A stretch of 64,000 bases of DNA from Paraburkholderia sp. (lineage in GTDB: Bacteria; Pseudomonadota; Gammaproteobacteria; Burkholderiales; Burkholderiaceae), in NCBI RefSeq assembly GCF_028283785.1, contig NZ_JAPWKB010000019.1, positions 764,001 to 828,000 of the forward strand, written 5' to 3'. The position numbers and the translations under genes are program-made. How positions within the stretch are numbered: the stretch's first letter is position 1; the number at the start of each line of letters is the position of its first letter. Below the pieces are notes generated by a model. It did no database searches, was not told the DNA's origin, and worked only from the letters and a program-made list of their open reading frames with translations. This document shows, piece by piece, positions 33,527-41,836 of the stretch.

Positions 33527-34783
33527 ATGAACGCGCCAGTCTCGATCGAGATTTTGAAGCAGCATCTGATCGATCCGGAAATCTGCATTCGCTGCAACAC
33601 CTGCGAGGAAACCTGCCCGATCGATGCGATCACGCACGACGACAACAACTACGTCGTGAAAGCGGACGTGTGCAATGGCTGCATGGCCTGCGTGCCGCCG
33701 TGCCCGACCGGCGCGATCGACAACTGGCGCAGCGTGCTGAAAGCCGACGCGTACGCGCTCGACGAGCAGTACGCGTGGGACGTGTTGCCCGAACAGGGAA
33801 CCGCCGCTGCAGGCGTCGTACAAGCCGCTGAGAGCGGCGCACAGCCGCCGGTCGATGCGGGCGATGTCGCCGCCGGCGCGGACGGCTTAAACGTCGATCT
33901 GGTGCGTGGCTCGACGGTGCCGCCCTGGTCCGCCGCGAAGCCGTATGTGAATCTCTACACCCACAATTCGCCGACCCGCGCGACGGTAGTGGGCAATTAC
34001 CGGCTGACCGGCGCAGCGACGCAAAGCGACATTCACCATATCGTGCTGGATTTCGGCTCGATGCCGTTTCCGGTGCTGGAAGGTCAATCGATCGGCATTC
34101 TGCCGCCCGGCGTCACCGCCGATGGTCGTGCGCATCACGCGCGGCAGTATTCGATCGCGAGTCCGCGCGACGGCGAGCGGCCGGGTTACAACAACGTCTC
34201 GCTGACCGTCAAACGCGTCACCGAAGATCACGCGGGCGGCGCGGCGAACGGCGTGTGCTCGAACTACCTGTGCGACCTCAGGAAGGGCGACGTGGTGAAC
34301 GTGATCGGACCGTTCGGCGGCACGTTCCTGATGCCGAACCATCCGGACTCGCATCTGCTGATGATCTGCACCGGCACAGGTTCCGCGCCGATGCGGGCGA
34401 TGACCGAGTATCGGCGGCGTCGCCGGTTGAAGGGCGCAACGGGGAAGCTGATGCTGTTCTTCGGCGCGCGCAGCCAGGAAGAGTTGCCGTACTTCGGGCC
34501 GTTGACGAATTTGCCGAAGGATTTCATCGATACGAATCTCGCGTTTTCACGCGTGCCTGGGCAGCCGAAACGGTATGTGCAGGACGCGATGCGGCAGCGT
34601 GCCGTCGATGTCGCGCATCTGCTCGGCGAGTCGGGGACGCACATTTACGTGTGCGGCCTGAAGGGCATGGAGGACGGCGTGCTGCAGGCGCTCAGGGAAA
34701 TTGCATGCGGCGCCGGCATCGAATGGGAAGCGCTTTGGGCCACGCTCAAACGAGAGGGCCGTTTGCATCTCGAGACTTACTGA
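33527..34783 (+). CDS. boxA: benzoyl-CoA 2,3-epoxidase reductase subunit BoxA
   Basis: 418-residue NADPH-dependent reductase feeding BoxB. The N-terminal ferredoxin part has two [4Fe-4S] motifs, CIRCNTCEETCP and CNGCMACVPPCP. After a Gly/Ala linker comes a ferredoxin-NADP reductase domain with FAD motif ARQYSIASP and nucleotide motif ICTGTGSAPMRAM. The ATG at 33527 is preceded by GGAGGAAGGC. It is the last gene of the box operon, converging with the TetR gene 27 bp away. Confidence 0.95.
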   Translation: MNAPVSIEILKQHLIDPEICIRCNTCEETCPIDAITHDDNNYVVKADVCNGCMACVPPCPTGAIDNWRSVLKADAYALDEQYAWDVLPEQGTAAAGVVQAAESGAQPPVDAGDVAAGADGLNVDLVRGSTVPPWSAAKPYVNLYTHNSPTRATVVGNYRLTGAATQSDIHHIVLDFGSMPFPVLEGQSIGILPPGVTADGRAHHARQYSIASPRDGERPGYNNVSLTVKRVTEDHAGGAANGVCSNYLCDLRKGDVVNVIGPFGGTFLMPNHPDSHLLMICTGTGSAPMRAMTEYRRRRRLKGATGKLMLFFGARSQEELPYFGPLTNLPKDFIDTNLAFSRVPGQPKRYVQDAMRQRAVDVAHLLGESGTHIYVCGLKGMEDGVLQALREIACGAGIEWEALWATLKREGRLHLETY

Positions 34784-34810
34784 TGCATCAGGATTCGGGT
34801 TCGGACGCGC

Positions 34811-35491
34811 TCACGGCGAGCGCGCGCCACATGCCCGGATCACCAGTGCGACGACCTCTTCGGTGACGTCATCGAATGCGCGGCGCGATATCTCGCGCTC
34901 GCCGCGAAGCGCGCAAATCTGCGCGTCGAAATCCGCATAGTGTTGCGTGATCGCCCAGATCATGAACATGAACGTTTGCGGCTCGACCGGCGCGAGCAGG
35001 CCTCGCGATACCCAACTCTCGATCACGACGACCCGGCTGTCGAGCCACGGCTTCACACGCTGCGTGAGAATGTCCTGCATGTGCTCGGCGCCATGAATGA
35101 TTTCATTCGCCCACACTTTCGAGCCCAGCGGCCGACGTTGCGATAAGGCCATCTTGGCGCGCACATAGCCACCGATCGCTTCGACCGGGTCGTCGCTGCA
35201 TTCGAAGGTGTCCGCCGCGCGATACCAGTCTTCGAACAGATCCTCGAGCACGCGCCGGTAAAGATCCAGCTTGGTCGGAAAGTAGTAATGCAGGTTGGCC
35301 TTGGGTAAACCCGCGCGCTCAGCAATCATCGCGGTACTCGCGCCCGCGAGACCGCGCTCCGCGAAAACCGCTTCCGCACACGCGACGAGATGCGCTTCGT
35401 TCGACTCGCGGATGTGCGCCTTGCGTCGCCGCATCGGCGCAGCAGGTTCATCGTTTTCGGTCGGAGTGGCAAGCGCGTCGTCGTGTGTCAT
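34811..35491 (-). CDS. rutR: TetR family regulator, RutR-like
   Basis: 226 residues. The N-terminal TetR helix-turn-helix is clear (AVFAERGLAGASTAMIAERA, GLPKANLHYYFPTKLDLYRR). The ligand domain contains FMFMIWAITQHYADFDAQI, closely matching the corresponding stretch of E. coli RutR, the uracil/thymine-responsive regulator of pyrimidine catabolism. It is divergent from the pyrimidine-degradation cluster, with a RutR-geometry palindrome in the gap. The alternative, a regulator of box genes on its other side, is less likely because boxR is present. Confidence 0.82.
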   Translation of the reverse strand: MTHDDALATPTENDEPAAPMRRRKAHIRESNEAHLVACAEAVFAERGLAGASTAMIAERAGLPKANLHYYFPTKLDLYRRVLEDLFEDWYRAADTFECSDDPVEAIGGYVRAKMALSQRRPLGSKVWANEIIHGAEHMQDILTQRVKPWLDSRVVVIESWVSRGLLAPVEPQTFMFMIWAITQHYADFDAQICALRGEREISRRAFDDVTEEVVALVIRACGARSP

Positions 35492-35648
35492 GGTCGGCCT
35501 TTCGCGGCGAGGGCCGCGTCGCGACTCATTCTAGCCGCTGATCCGCTTCGCGCGATACCGTGTTTTTACCGCTCGCTTGACGCATGCTGCATCGCCATGG
35601 CACGGTTCTCGCTCTGCATTCGATCTGTGATGCACCGAACGAAAATGA

Positions 35649-35694
35649 TTGAACTGGCGTTTTTGATCGACTACAACCTGTCCAACTGGACAGG
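35649..35694 (+). promoter_or_regulatory. promoter and RutR-type operator of the pyrimidine cluster
   Basis: 18-bp perfect palindrome CCTGTCCA-AC-TGGACAGG (35677-35694). Its inner CCA-nn-TGG and half-site spacing match the E. coli RutR box TTGACCA-nn-TGGTCAA. It overlaps the -10 end and likely start site of a candidate promoter TTGAAC (35649-35654), 17 bp, TACAAC (35672-35677). Confidence 0.6.
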
Positions 35695-35876
35695 ATTCGA
35701 TGAGCGGGCGAACGAGGGTCTAAATCAGGGTAAGCCCGCTGTTTTGAAGCTGGATTGATTGCACCGCCGCCGTGCCGGTGCGCCCCAAAATACCGCCATG
35801 CATGCACCAGTTTCATCGCATGAATGGGTGTCCGTTTAAAGATGCAGTACCGTTTCGAGCATAAGGAGCGAGTCGA
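35695..35876 (+). promoter_or_regulatory. leader of the pyrimidine-degradation cluster
   Basis: Untranslated stretch between the operator and the first enzyme gene. It contains GCATGCATG near 35800 but no complete palindromic repeat. ATAAGGAGCGAGTCGA directly before the ATG is a strong ribosome site. Confidence 0.45.
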
Positions 35877-37151
35877 ATGAACGTCGTATCCGAAGCGATC
35901 AAGGTCGCTGAACCGTCCACCGCGATTACCGTCAACGGCCAGCGCCTGTGGGACAGCCTGATGACGATGGCGAAGATCGGCGCCACGCCGAAGGGCGGTG
36001 TGTGCCGCCTCGCGCTGACCGATCTCGACAAGCAGGGACGCGACCTGATCGTCAGTTGGGCGAAGGAAGCGGGATGTACCGTCACCGTCGATCAGATGGG
36101 CAACGTGTTTATGCGCCGCGCCGGTCGCAATCCGGACGCACTGCCGGTCGTCACCGGTTCGCATGCCGACTCGCAACCGACCGGTGGCCGCTTCGACGGC
36201 ATCTACGGCGTGCTGGGCGGACTCGAAGTGATTCGAAGCCTGAACGACCACAACATCGAGACCGAACATCCGGTCGAATTCGTGATCTGGACCAATGAGG
36301 AAGGCTCGCGCTTTGCGCCTGCGATGGTCGCCTCCGGCGTGTTCGCGGGTGTCTTCACGCTCGATTACGGTCTGTCGCGCAAGGACGTGGACGGCAAGAC
36401 GATCGGCGAAGAACTCGCACGCATCGGCTATGCGGGCGACGTGCCTTGCGGCGGACGGCCGTTGCATGCCGCGTTCGAATTGCACATCGAACAAGGCCCG
36501 ATTCTCGAAGCCGAACACAAGACGATCGGTGTCGTGACCGACGCGCAAGGTCAGCGCTGGTACGAAATCACGCTGACGGGACAGGAGGCGCACGCCGGTC
36601 CGACGCCGATGCCGCGTCGGCGCGATGCGTTGCTCGGCGCCGCGCGCGTCGTCGATCTGGTCAACCGTATCGGTCTGGATCATGCGCCGTACGCATGCGC
36701 GACGGTCGGCATGCTTCAGGTGTATCCGAACTCGCGGAACGTGATTCCGGGCCGGGTATTTTTCACGGTCGATTTCCGTCACCCGGACGATGCCGTGCTC
36801 GCAAAGATGGATGCCGCGTTGCGCGAAGGCATCGAAAAGATCACCTCGGCGATTGGCCTCGAAACCGAACTCGAACAGATTTTCTACTACAAGCCCGTCG
36901 CTTTCGATGCCGCCTGCGTGAATTCGGTACGCGCCGCAGCGGAGCGCTTCGGTTATCCGAGCCGCGACATCGTGTCGGGCGCGGGACACGATGCGTGTTA
37001 TCTCGCGAAGGTCGCGCCGACGTCGATGGTGTTCGTGCCGTGCGTCGATGGCATCAGTCACAACGAGATCGAAGACGCGACCATCGAATGGATCGAAGCG
37101 GGCGCGAATGTGTTGCTGCATGCGATGCTCGAGCGTGCATGCGAACCGTGA
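35877..37151 (+). CDS. M20-family beta-ureidopropionase / N-carbamoyl amino acid hydrolase
   Basis: 424-residue Zn-dependent amidohydrolase of the HyuC/AmaB/allantoate-amidohydrolase type. Metal and catalytic motifs: GSHADSQPTGGRFDG (His, Asp), TNEEGSRFAPAM (catalytic Glu pair), FELHIEQGPILE, the dimerisation-domain GQEAHAGPTPMPRRRDAL, and SGAGHDACYL with SHNEIE near the end. In this cluster it most likely hydrolyses N-carbamoyl-beta-alanine (third step of reductive uracil degradation); N-carbamoyl-L-amino acids are the alternative. It is the first gene of the plus-strand cluster. Confidence 0.9.
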   Translation: MNVVSEAIKVAEPSTAITVNGQRLWDSLMTMAKIGATPKGGVCRLALTDLDKQGRDLIVSWAKEAGCTVTVDQMGNVFMRRAGRNPDALPVVTGSHADSQPTGGRFDGIYGVLGGLEVIRSLNDHNIETEHPVEFVIWTNEEGSRFAPAMVASGVFAGVFTLDYGLSRKDVDGKTIGEELARIGYAGDVPCGGRPLHAAFELHIEQGPILEAEHKTIGVVTDAQGQRWYEITLTGQEAHAGPTPMPRRRDALLGAARVVDLVNRIGLDHAPYACATVGMLQVYPNSRNVIPGRVFFTVDFRHPDDAVLAKMDAALREGIEKITSAIGLETELEQIFYYKPVAFDAACVNSVRAAAERFGYPSRDIVSGAGHDACYLAKVAPTSMVFVPCVDGISHNEIEDATIEWIEAGANVLLHAMLERACEP

Positions 37152-37280
37152 TCTGCTATCCGCTGTAGCCAGACGCGTTACCTGACGTTTTACCCCTAAA
37201 AAGCCGGCCCGGTTTCGCTTCGCGCGCGACCGGCGGGACCGGCTACGTCCTCATATTGCGTTGTGTCGAAGGGAGCATCT

Positions 37281-38633
37281 ATGGCCACCCCGTCTTTCGG
37301 CGATATCGCCGCGCATCGTTTGTCGGCTGATGAGTTGTCGTGCAAGTTCAGCGATGTCGCACCGTTGCTCGATCCCACTGCGGCCGCTGCGGCTGCGAGT
37401 CGCTGTCACTACTGTTACGACGCACCCTGCGTCAACGCATGCCCGACGCAGATCGATATCCCGAGCTTTATCCGCAAGATCGGCAACGGCAATCTGAAGG
37501 GCGCAGCCGTCGATATTCTGTCGGCGAATCCGCTGGGCGGCATGTGCGCGCGGGTATGCCCGACGGAAATCCTGTGCGAAGGCGCCTGCGTCCGAAATCA
37601 TCAGGATGCGAAACCGGTGGCGATCGGCGCGCTGCAACGTCATGCAACCGATTGGGCGATGCAACGCGATCAACCGCTGTTCGCGCGTGCGCCTGAAACG
37701 GGGCGGCACATCGCGGTCGTCGGTGCGGGTCCGGCGGGTCTGGCGTGCGCACACAAGCTAGCGCTCGCGGGCCATCGTGTGACGATTTTCGACGCGCGTG
37801 ACAAGGCGGGCGGACTCAACGAATACGGCATCGCGGCGTATAAGACGGTCGATGCGTTTGCGCAGCGTGAGGTGGACTGGTTGTGCTCGGTCGGCGGTAT
37901 CGACATCGAAACGGGTGTCGCGTTGGGCCGCGATGTAAGCCTCGATGCGTTGCGCCGTCAACACGACGCGGTGTTTCTGTCGATCGGTTTGACGGGCGTG
38001 CGTGAACTGGCCATCGAAGGGGAGGCGCTCGACGGCGTGCTCGATGCCGTCACGTTTATCGAACAGGTGCGCCAGGCCGGCGATCTGTCGACCGTGCCGG
38101 TAGGCCGGCGCGTGGTGGTGATCGGCGGCGGCAATACGGCGGTCGATGCGGCAGTGCAGAGCCGCAAGCTTGGCGCGACATCGGTGACGATGGTGTATCG
38201 GCGCGGTGTCGATGCAATGAGCGCAACGTGGGCCGAGCGCGAATTTGCGCAGACGCAGGGCGTGACGCTGGTCACGCATGCGAAGCCGGTTCGGCTGACG
38301 GGTGCGCAAGGACAGGTGAGCGGCGTCGAATTCGAACGTGTGGTCGACGGCGCGACGGAGCGTTTCGTCGTCGAGGCGGACATGGTGCTGAAGGCAATCG
38401 GCCAGACGCTGGTGCCGGTCGGACTCGAACGCGATCTGTTGACGCTCGACGGCAACCGGATCGCGGTGGATCTGCATGGCCGGACATCGCTGGCGGGTGT
38501 CTGGGCGGGCGGCGATTGTGCGATCGGCGATACGCCCACGCTCGATCTGACCGTGCAGGCGGTGCAGGACGGCAAGCTCGCGGCGGCGTCGATCGATGCG
38601 CAACTCGCGCATGCCGCAATCAAGGCCGCATGA
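37281..38633 (+). CDS. preT: NAD-dependent dihydropyrimidine dehydrogenase subunit PreT
   Basis: 450-residue FAD/NAD(P)H subunit, homologous to the small chain of glutamate synthase. The N-terminal cysteine clusters SRCHYCYDAPCVNACPTQID and GGMCARVCPTEILCEGACVR bind Fe-S centres. The two Rossmann motifs are VVGAGPAGLACAHKLALAGH (FAD) and VVIGGGNTAVDAAVQSRKLG (NAD(P)H). It passes electrons to PreA, which reduces uracil and thymine. ATG 37281 follows AAGGGAGC. The gap to the preceding gene is 129 bp. Confidence 0.93.
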   Translation: MATPSFGDIAAHRLSADELSCKFSDVAPLLDPTAAAAAASRCHYCYDAPCVNACPTQIDIPSFIRKIGNGNLKGAAVDILSANPLGGMCARVCPTEILCEGACVRNHQDAKPVAIGALQRHATDWAMQRDQPLFARAPETGRHIAVVGAGPAGLACAHKLALAGHRVTIFDARDKAGGLNEYGIAAYKTVDAFAQREVDWLCSVGGIDIETGVALGRDVSLDALRRQHDAVFLSIGLTGVRELAIEGEALDGVLDAVTFIEQVRQAGDLSTVPVGRRVVVIGGGNTAVDAAVQSRKLGATSVTMVYRRGVDAMSATWAEREFAQTQGVTLVTHAKPVRLTGAQGQVSGVEFERVVDGATERFVVEADMVLKAIGQTLVPVGLERDLLTLDGNRIAVDLHGRTSLAGVWAGGDCAIGDTPTLDLTVQAVQDGKLAAASIDAQLAHAAIKAA

Positions 38634-38670
38634 CGGCTACGCATGCTTTCGATACCTGAATAGCGGTACG

Positions 38671-38703
38671 TTGCGATGCATGCGCGATACGCATGCATCG
38701 CAA
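38671..38703. repeat. GCATGC-core palindromic repeat, copy 2
   Basis: Perfect 14-bp inverted repeat TTGCGATGCATGCG / CGCATGCATCGCAA with loop CGATA, in the preT-preA gap. It shares the core GCATGCG-CGAWA-CGCATGC with the element at 19798-19830. It would form a strong hairpin in the operon mRNA. Confidence 0.78.
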
Positions 38704-38773
38704 GCATCCGGGCCGCAGAGCCCGATCCGACCCATCACGCGACACGCGCGAAGCCACAATACAGGAGCCGATC

Positions 38774-40096
38774 ATGGCCGACCTCCGTTGCACGATCGCC
38801 GGCATCACCTCGCCGAATCCGTTCTGGCTGGCGTCCGCGCCGCCGACCGACAAAGCCTACAACGTGAATCGCGCGTTCGAAGCGGGTTGGGGCGGCGTGG
38901 TCTGGAAAACACTGGGACTCGACCCGCACGTGGTCAACGTCAGCTCGCGCTACGGCGCGGTGCAATGGAACGGCCAGCGGATGGCCGGACTGAACAACAT
39001 CGAACTGATTACCGATCGTCCGCTCGACGTGAACCTGAGAGAGATCGCGCAAGTGAAGCGCGACTGGCCGGACCGCGCGATGATCGTCTCGTTGATGGTG
39101 CCGTGTAACGAGCGCGACTGGAAATGGATCTTGCCGCTGGTCGAAGACACCGGCGCCGATGCGGTCGAACTGAATTTCGGCTGTCCGCATGGGATGAGCG
39201 AGCGCGGTATGGGCGCGGCGGTGGGACAGGTGCCCGAGTATGTGGAGATGGTCACGCGCTGGGTCAAGGAAGGCACGAAGCTGCCATGCCTCGTGAAGCT
39301 GACGCCGAACATCAGCGATATCCGGCTGGGCTCGCGTGCCGCCTATAAGGGCGGCGCCGATGGCGTGTCGCTGATCAACACGATCAACTCCATCGTCTCC
39401 GTGGATCTCGACGCGATGGCGCCGCAGCCGACCGTGGATGGCAAGGGCACGCACGGCGGCTATTGCGGTCCGGCCGTCAAGCCGATCGCGTTGAATATGG
39501 TCGCGGAAATCGCGCGCGACGCCGAAACGCCGAACCTGCCGATCTCCGGCATCGGCGGCATCAGCACCTGGCGCGACGCCGCCGAATTCATGGTGCTCGG
39601 CGCGGGCAGCGTGCAGGTATGCACGGCGGCGATGCATTACGGTTTCCGGATCGTGTCGGACCTCGCGGACGGCCTGTCGAACTGGATGGACGAGAAAGGC
39701 TACGCGACGCTCGACGACATTCGCGGACGCGCCGTGCCGAACGTCACCGACTGGAAGTACCTGAACATGAAGTACGACATCAAGGCGCGTATCGATCAGG
39801 ACAAATGCATCCAGTGCGGCCTGTGCCATATCGCTTGCGAGGACACATCGCATCAGGCAATCACGCGCGAAAAAGACGGCGTGCGTCATTTCGACGTGGT
39901 GGACGCCGAATGCGTCGGGTGCAATTTATGCATGCATGTCTGCCCGGTCGAGCAATGCATCACGATGGAGCGCGTCGACAGCGGCGAGTACGCGAACTGG
40001 ACCACGCATCCGAACAACCCGGCGCGAGTCGATGCACCGGCCGAAGCAAGTGCAGTAGGCGATGCGCTCGCGCCCGTCGCGGTTCATGCGGTGTAA
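38774..40096 (+). CDS. preA: NAD-dependent dihydropyrimidine dehydrogenase subunit PreA
   Basis: 440-residue catalytic subunit reducing uracil and thymine to dihydropyrimidines. An FMN-binding TIM barrel (SPNPFWLASAPPTDKAYNV; active-site loop NFGCPHGMSERGMGAAVGQ with the catalytic Cys region; ISGIGGISTWRDAAEFM) precedes two C-terminal ferredoxin motifs, CIQCGLCHIACEDTSHQ and CVGCNLCMHVCPVEQC. ATG 38774 is preceded by CAGGAGCCGATC. It partners with PreT; the sequence between them holds only the palindromic repeat. Confidence 0.95.
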   Translation: MADLRCTIAGITSPNPFWLASAPPTDKAYNVNRAFEAGWGGVVWKTLGLDPHVVNVSSRYGAVQWNGQRMAGLNNIELITDRPLDVNLREIAQVKRDWPDRAMIVSLMVPCNERDWKWILPLVEDTGADAVELNFGCPHGMSERGMGAAVGQVPEYVEMVTRWVKEGTKLPCLVKLTPNISDIRLGSRAAYKGGADGVSLINTINSIVSVDLDAMAPQPTVDGKGTHGGYCGPAVKPIALNMVAEIARDAETPNLPISGIGGISTWRDAAEFMVLGAGSVQVCTAAMHYGFRIVSDLADGLSNWMDEKGYATLDDIRGRAVPNVTDWKYLNMKYDIKARIDQDKCIQCGLCHIACEDTSHQAITREKDGVRHFDVVDAECVGCNLCMHVCPVEQCITMERVDSGEYANWTTHPNNPARVDAPAEASAVGDALAPVAVHAV

Positions 40097-40236
40097 ATCG
40101 TGAATTGTGGATCGCGCCTCGGGCCTCGGGCGCGCTGTGAATGTTGTGTCTGACCGTTCTGCCCTAACCGTTCTTTGACCGAACCCGACGCGCACGACGA
40201 TGTCGCGCGGGTGACAACGCCACGTGGAGATCCTTG

Positions 40237-41748
40237 ATGAAGCACACAGCGCAACCCGCCGACGCGCAGTTGGCCGCAGGCGCGCAGCACAGCAGTCTCT
40301 ATAACGACGACCTCGCGCCGACGGGTGCCGCGCAACGCACGTGGCGCTGGTATCACTTTGCCGCGCTGTGGGTCGGGATGGTGATGAATATCGCGTCGTA
40401 CATGCTCGCCGCGGGGCTTACCGAGCAGGGCATGTCGCCGTGGCAGGCCGTGATTACAGTCTTGCTCGGCAATCTGATCGTACTGGTGCCGATGTTGCTG
40501 ATCGGCCATGCGGGCGCGAAGCATGGCATTCCGTATGCGGTGCTGGTGCGGTCGTCGTTCGGCACGCAAGGGGCGAAACTGCCGGCGTTGTTGCGGGCGA
40601 TCGTCGCATGCGGCTGGTATGGGATCCAGACATGGCTCGGCGGCAGCGCGATCTATACGTTGCTGAAGATCCTGACCGGCAATGCGTTGCATGGCGCCGC
40701 ACTGCCGCTGCTGGATATTTCGCTCGGACAGCTCGCGTGTTTTCTGGCGTTCTGGGCCTTGCAGATTTACTTCATCCTGCATGGCACCGATTCGATTCGC
40801 TGGCTCGAAAGCTGGTCCGCGCCGGTCAAGGTGATCATGTGTATCGCGCTCGTGTGGTGGGCGACGACGAAGGCGGGCGGGATCGGCACGATGCTGTCGG
40901 CGCCGTCGCAATTCGTCGCGGGCGGCAAGAAAGAGGGCTTGTTCTGGGTCACATTCTGGCCGGGCCTCACGGCGATGGTGGGCTTCTGGGCGACACTCGC
41001 GCTGAACATTCCCGACTTCACGCGCTTTGCGAAATCGCAACGTGACCAGATCGTCGGGCAATCGATCGGCTTGCCGCTGCCGATGGCGTTGTTGTCGGTG
41101 ATCTCGGTGGTGGTGACGTCGGCGACCGTGGTGATTTACGGTAAGGCGATCTGGGACCCGATCGATCTGACGAGCCGGATGACGGGCGTGGGCGTCGGTG
41201 TCGCGTTGATCATCCTGACGCTCGATACGATGTGCTGCAACCTCGCCGCGAATCTCGTCGGTCCGGCCTATGACTTTTCGAGCCTCTGGCCGAAGGGTAT
41301 TTCATATCGCGCGGGCGGCATGATTACGGCGACGATCGCGATCGTGATGATGCCGTGGAAGATTCTCGCAACGACGCAGGGTTATATCTTCACGTGGCTG
41401 GTGGGATATTCCGCGTTGCTCGGACCGGTCGCAGGCATTCTGATGGTGGATTACTTCCTGATTCGCGGCACTCGTCTCGATCAACGCGAACTGTTCGACG
41501 AGCATGGCGAATACAGTTACACGGGCGGCTGGAATATCGGTGCGGTGGTGGCACTGGTGATCGGCGTGCTGCCGAATCTGCCGGGCTTTTTGCATACCGC
41601 GTTCCCCGCGTCGTTCCCGAACGTGCCGGCATTCTTCAATACGGTGTACACGTATGCATGGTTCGTTGGGCTCGCGCTGGCGTCGATCGTCTACAGCGCG
41701 TGGATGAAGTTGAGCAAAGGATCGAGCGCACGCATTGCGAGTGCGTGA
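40237..41748 (+). CDS. NCS1 family nucleobase:cation symporter
   Basis: 503-residue inner-membrane permease with about twelve hydrophobic segments. The NCS1 hallmark near the N-terminus (RTWRWYHFAALWVGMVMNIA; SYMLAAGLTEQGMSPWQA) and GPVAGILMVDYFLIRGTRLD near the C-terminus are visible. Family members import uracil, cytosine, allantoin or hydantoins with a cation. The setting between preA and the dihydropyrimidinase gene suggests uracil/thymine or hydantoin. ATG 40237 lies 8 bp after GTGGAG; a TTG three bases earlier is the alternative. Confidence 0.92.
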   Translation: MKHTAQPADAQLAAGAQHSSLYNDDLAPTGAAQRTWRWYHFAALWVGMVMNIASYMLAAGLTEQGMSPWQAVITVLLGNLIVLVPMLLIGHAGAKHGIPYAVLVRSSFGTQGAKLPALLRAIVACGWYGIQTWLGGSAIYTLLKILTGNALHGAALPLLDISLGQLACFLAFWALQIYFILHGTDSIRWLESWSAPVKVIMCIALVWWATTKAGGIGTMLSAPSQFVAGGKKEGLFWVTFWPGLTAMVGFWATLALNIPDFTRFAKSQRDQIVGQSIGLPLPMALLSVISVVVTSATVVIYGKAIWDPIDLTSRMTGVGVGVALIILTLDTMCCNLAANLVGPAYDFSSLWPKGISYRAGGMITATIAIVMMPWKILATTQGYIFTWLVGYSALLGPVAGILMVDYFLIRGTRLDQRELFDEHGEYSYTGGWNIGAVVALVIGVLPNLPGFLHTAFPASFPNVPAFFNTVYTYAWFVGLALASIVYSAWMKLSKGSSARIASA

Positions 41749-41760
41749 CGCATGCGACGA

Positions 41761-41792
41761 TACCGATGCATGCTCGCATGCGCGAATCGGTA
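41761..41792. repeat. GCATGC-core palindromic repeat, copy 3 (diverged)
   Basis: Outer arms TACCGAT (41761-41767) / ATCGGTA (41786-41792) enclose GCATG-CTCG-CATGC plus GCGA. It shares CATGCTCGCATGCGCGAA with copy 1 at 19798. It lies in the gap between the permease and dihydropyrimidinase genes. Confidence 0.6.
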
Positions 41793-41836
41793 CAGAAGCG
41801 GCAAACCCATATTGCAGTCGTAGAGGAGGCAAGCAG

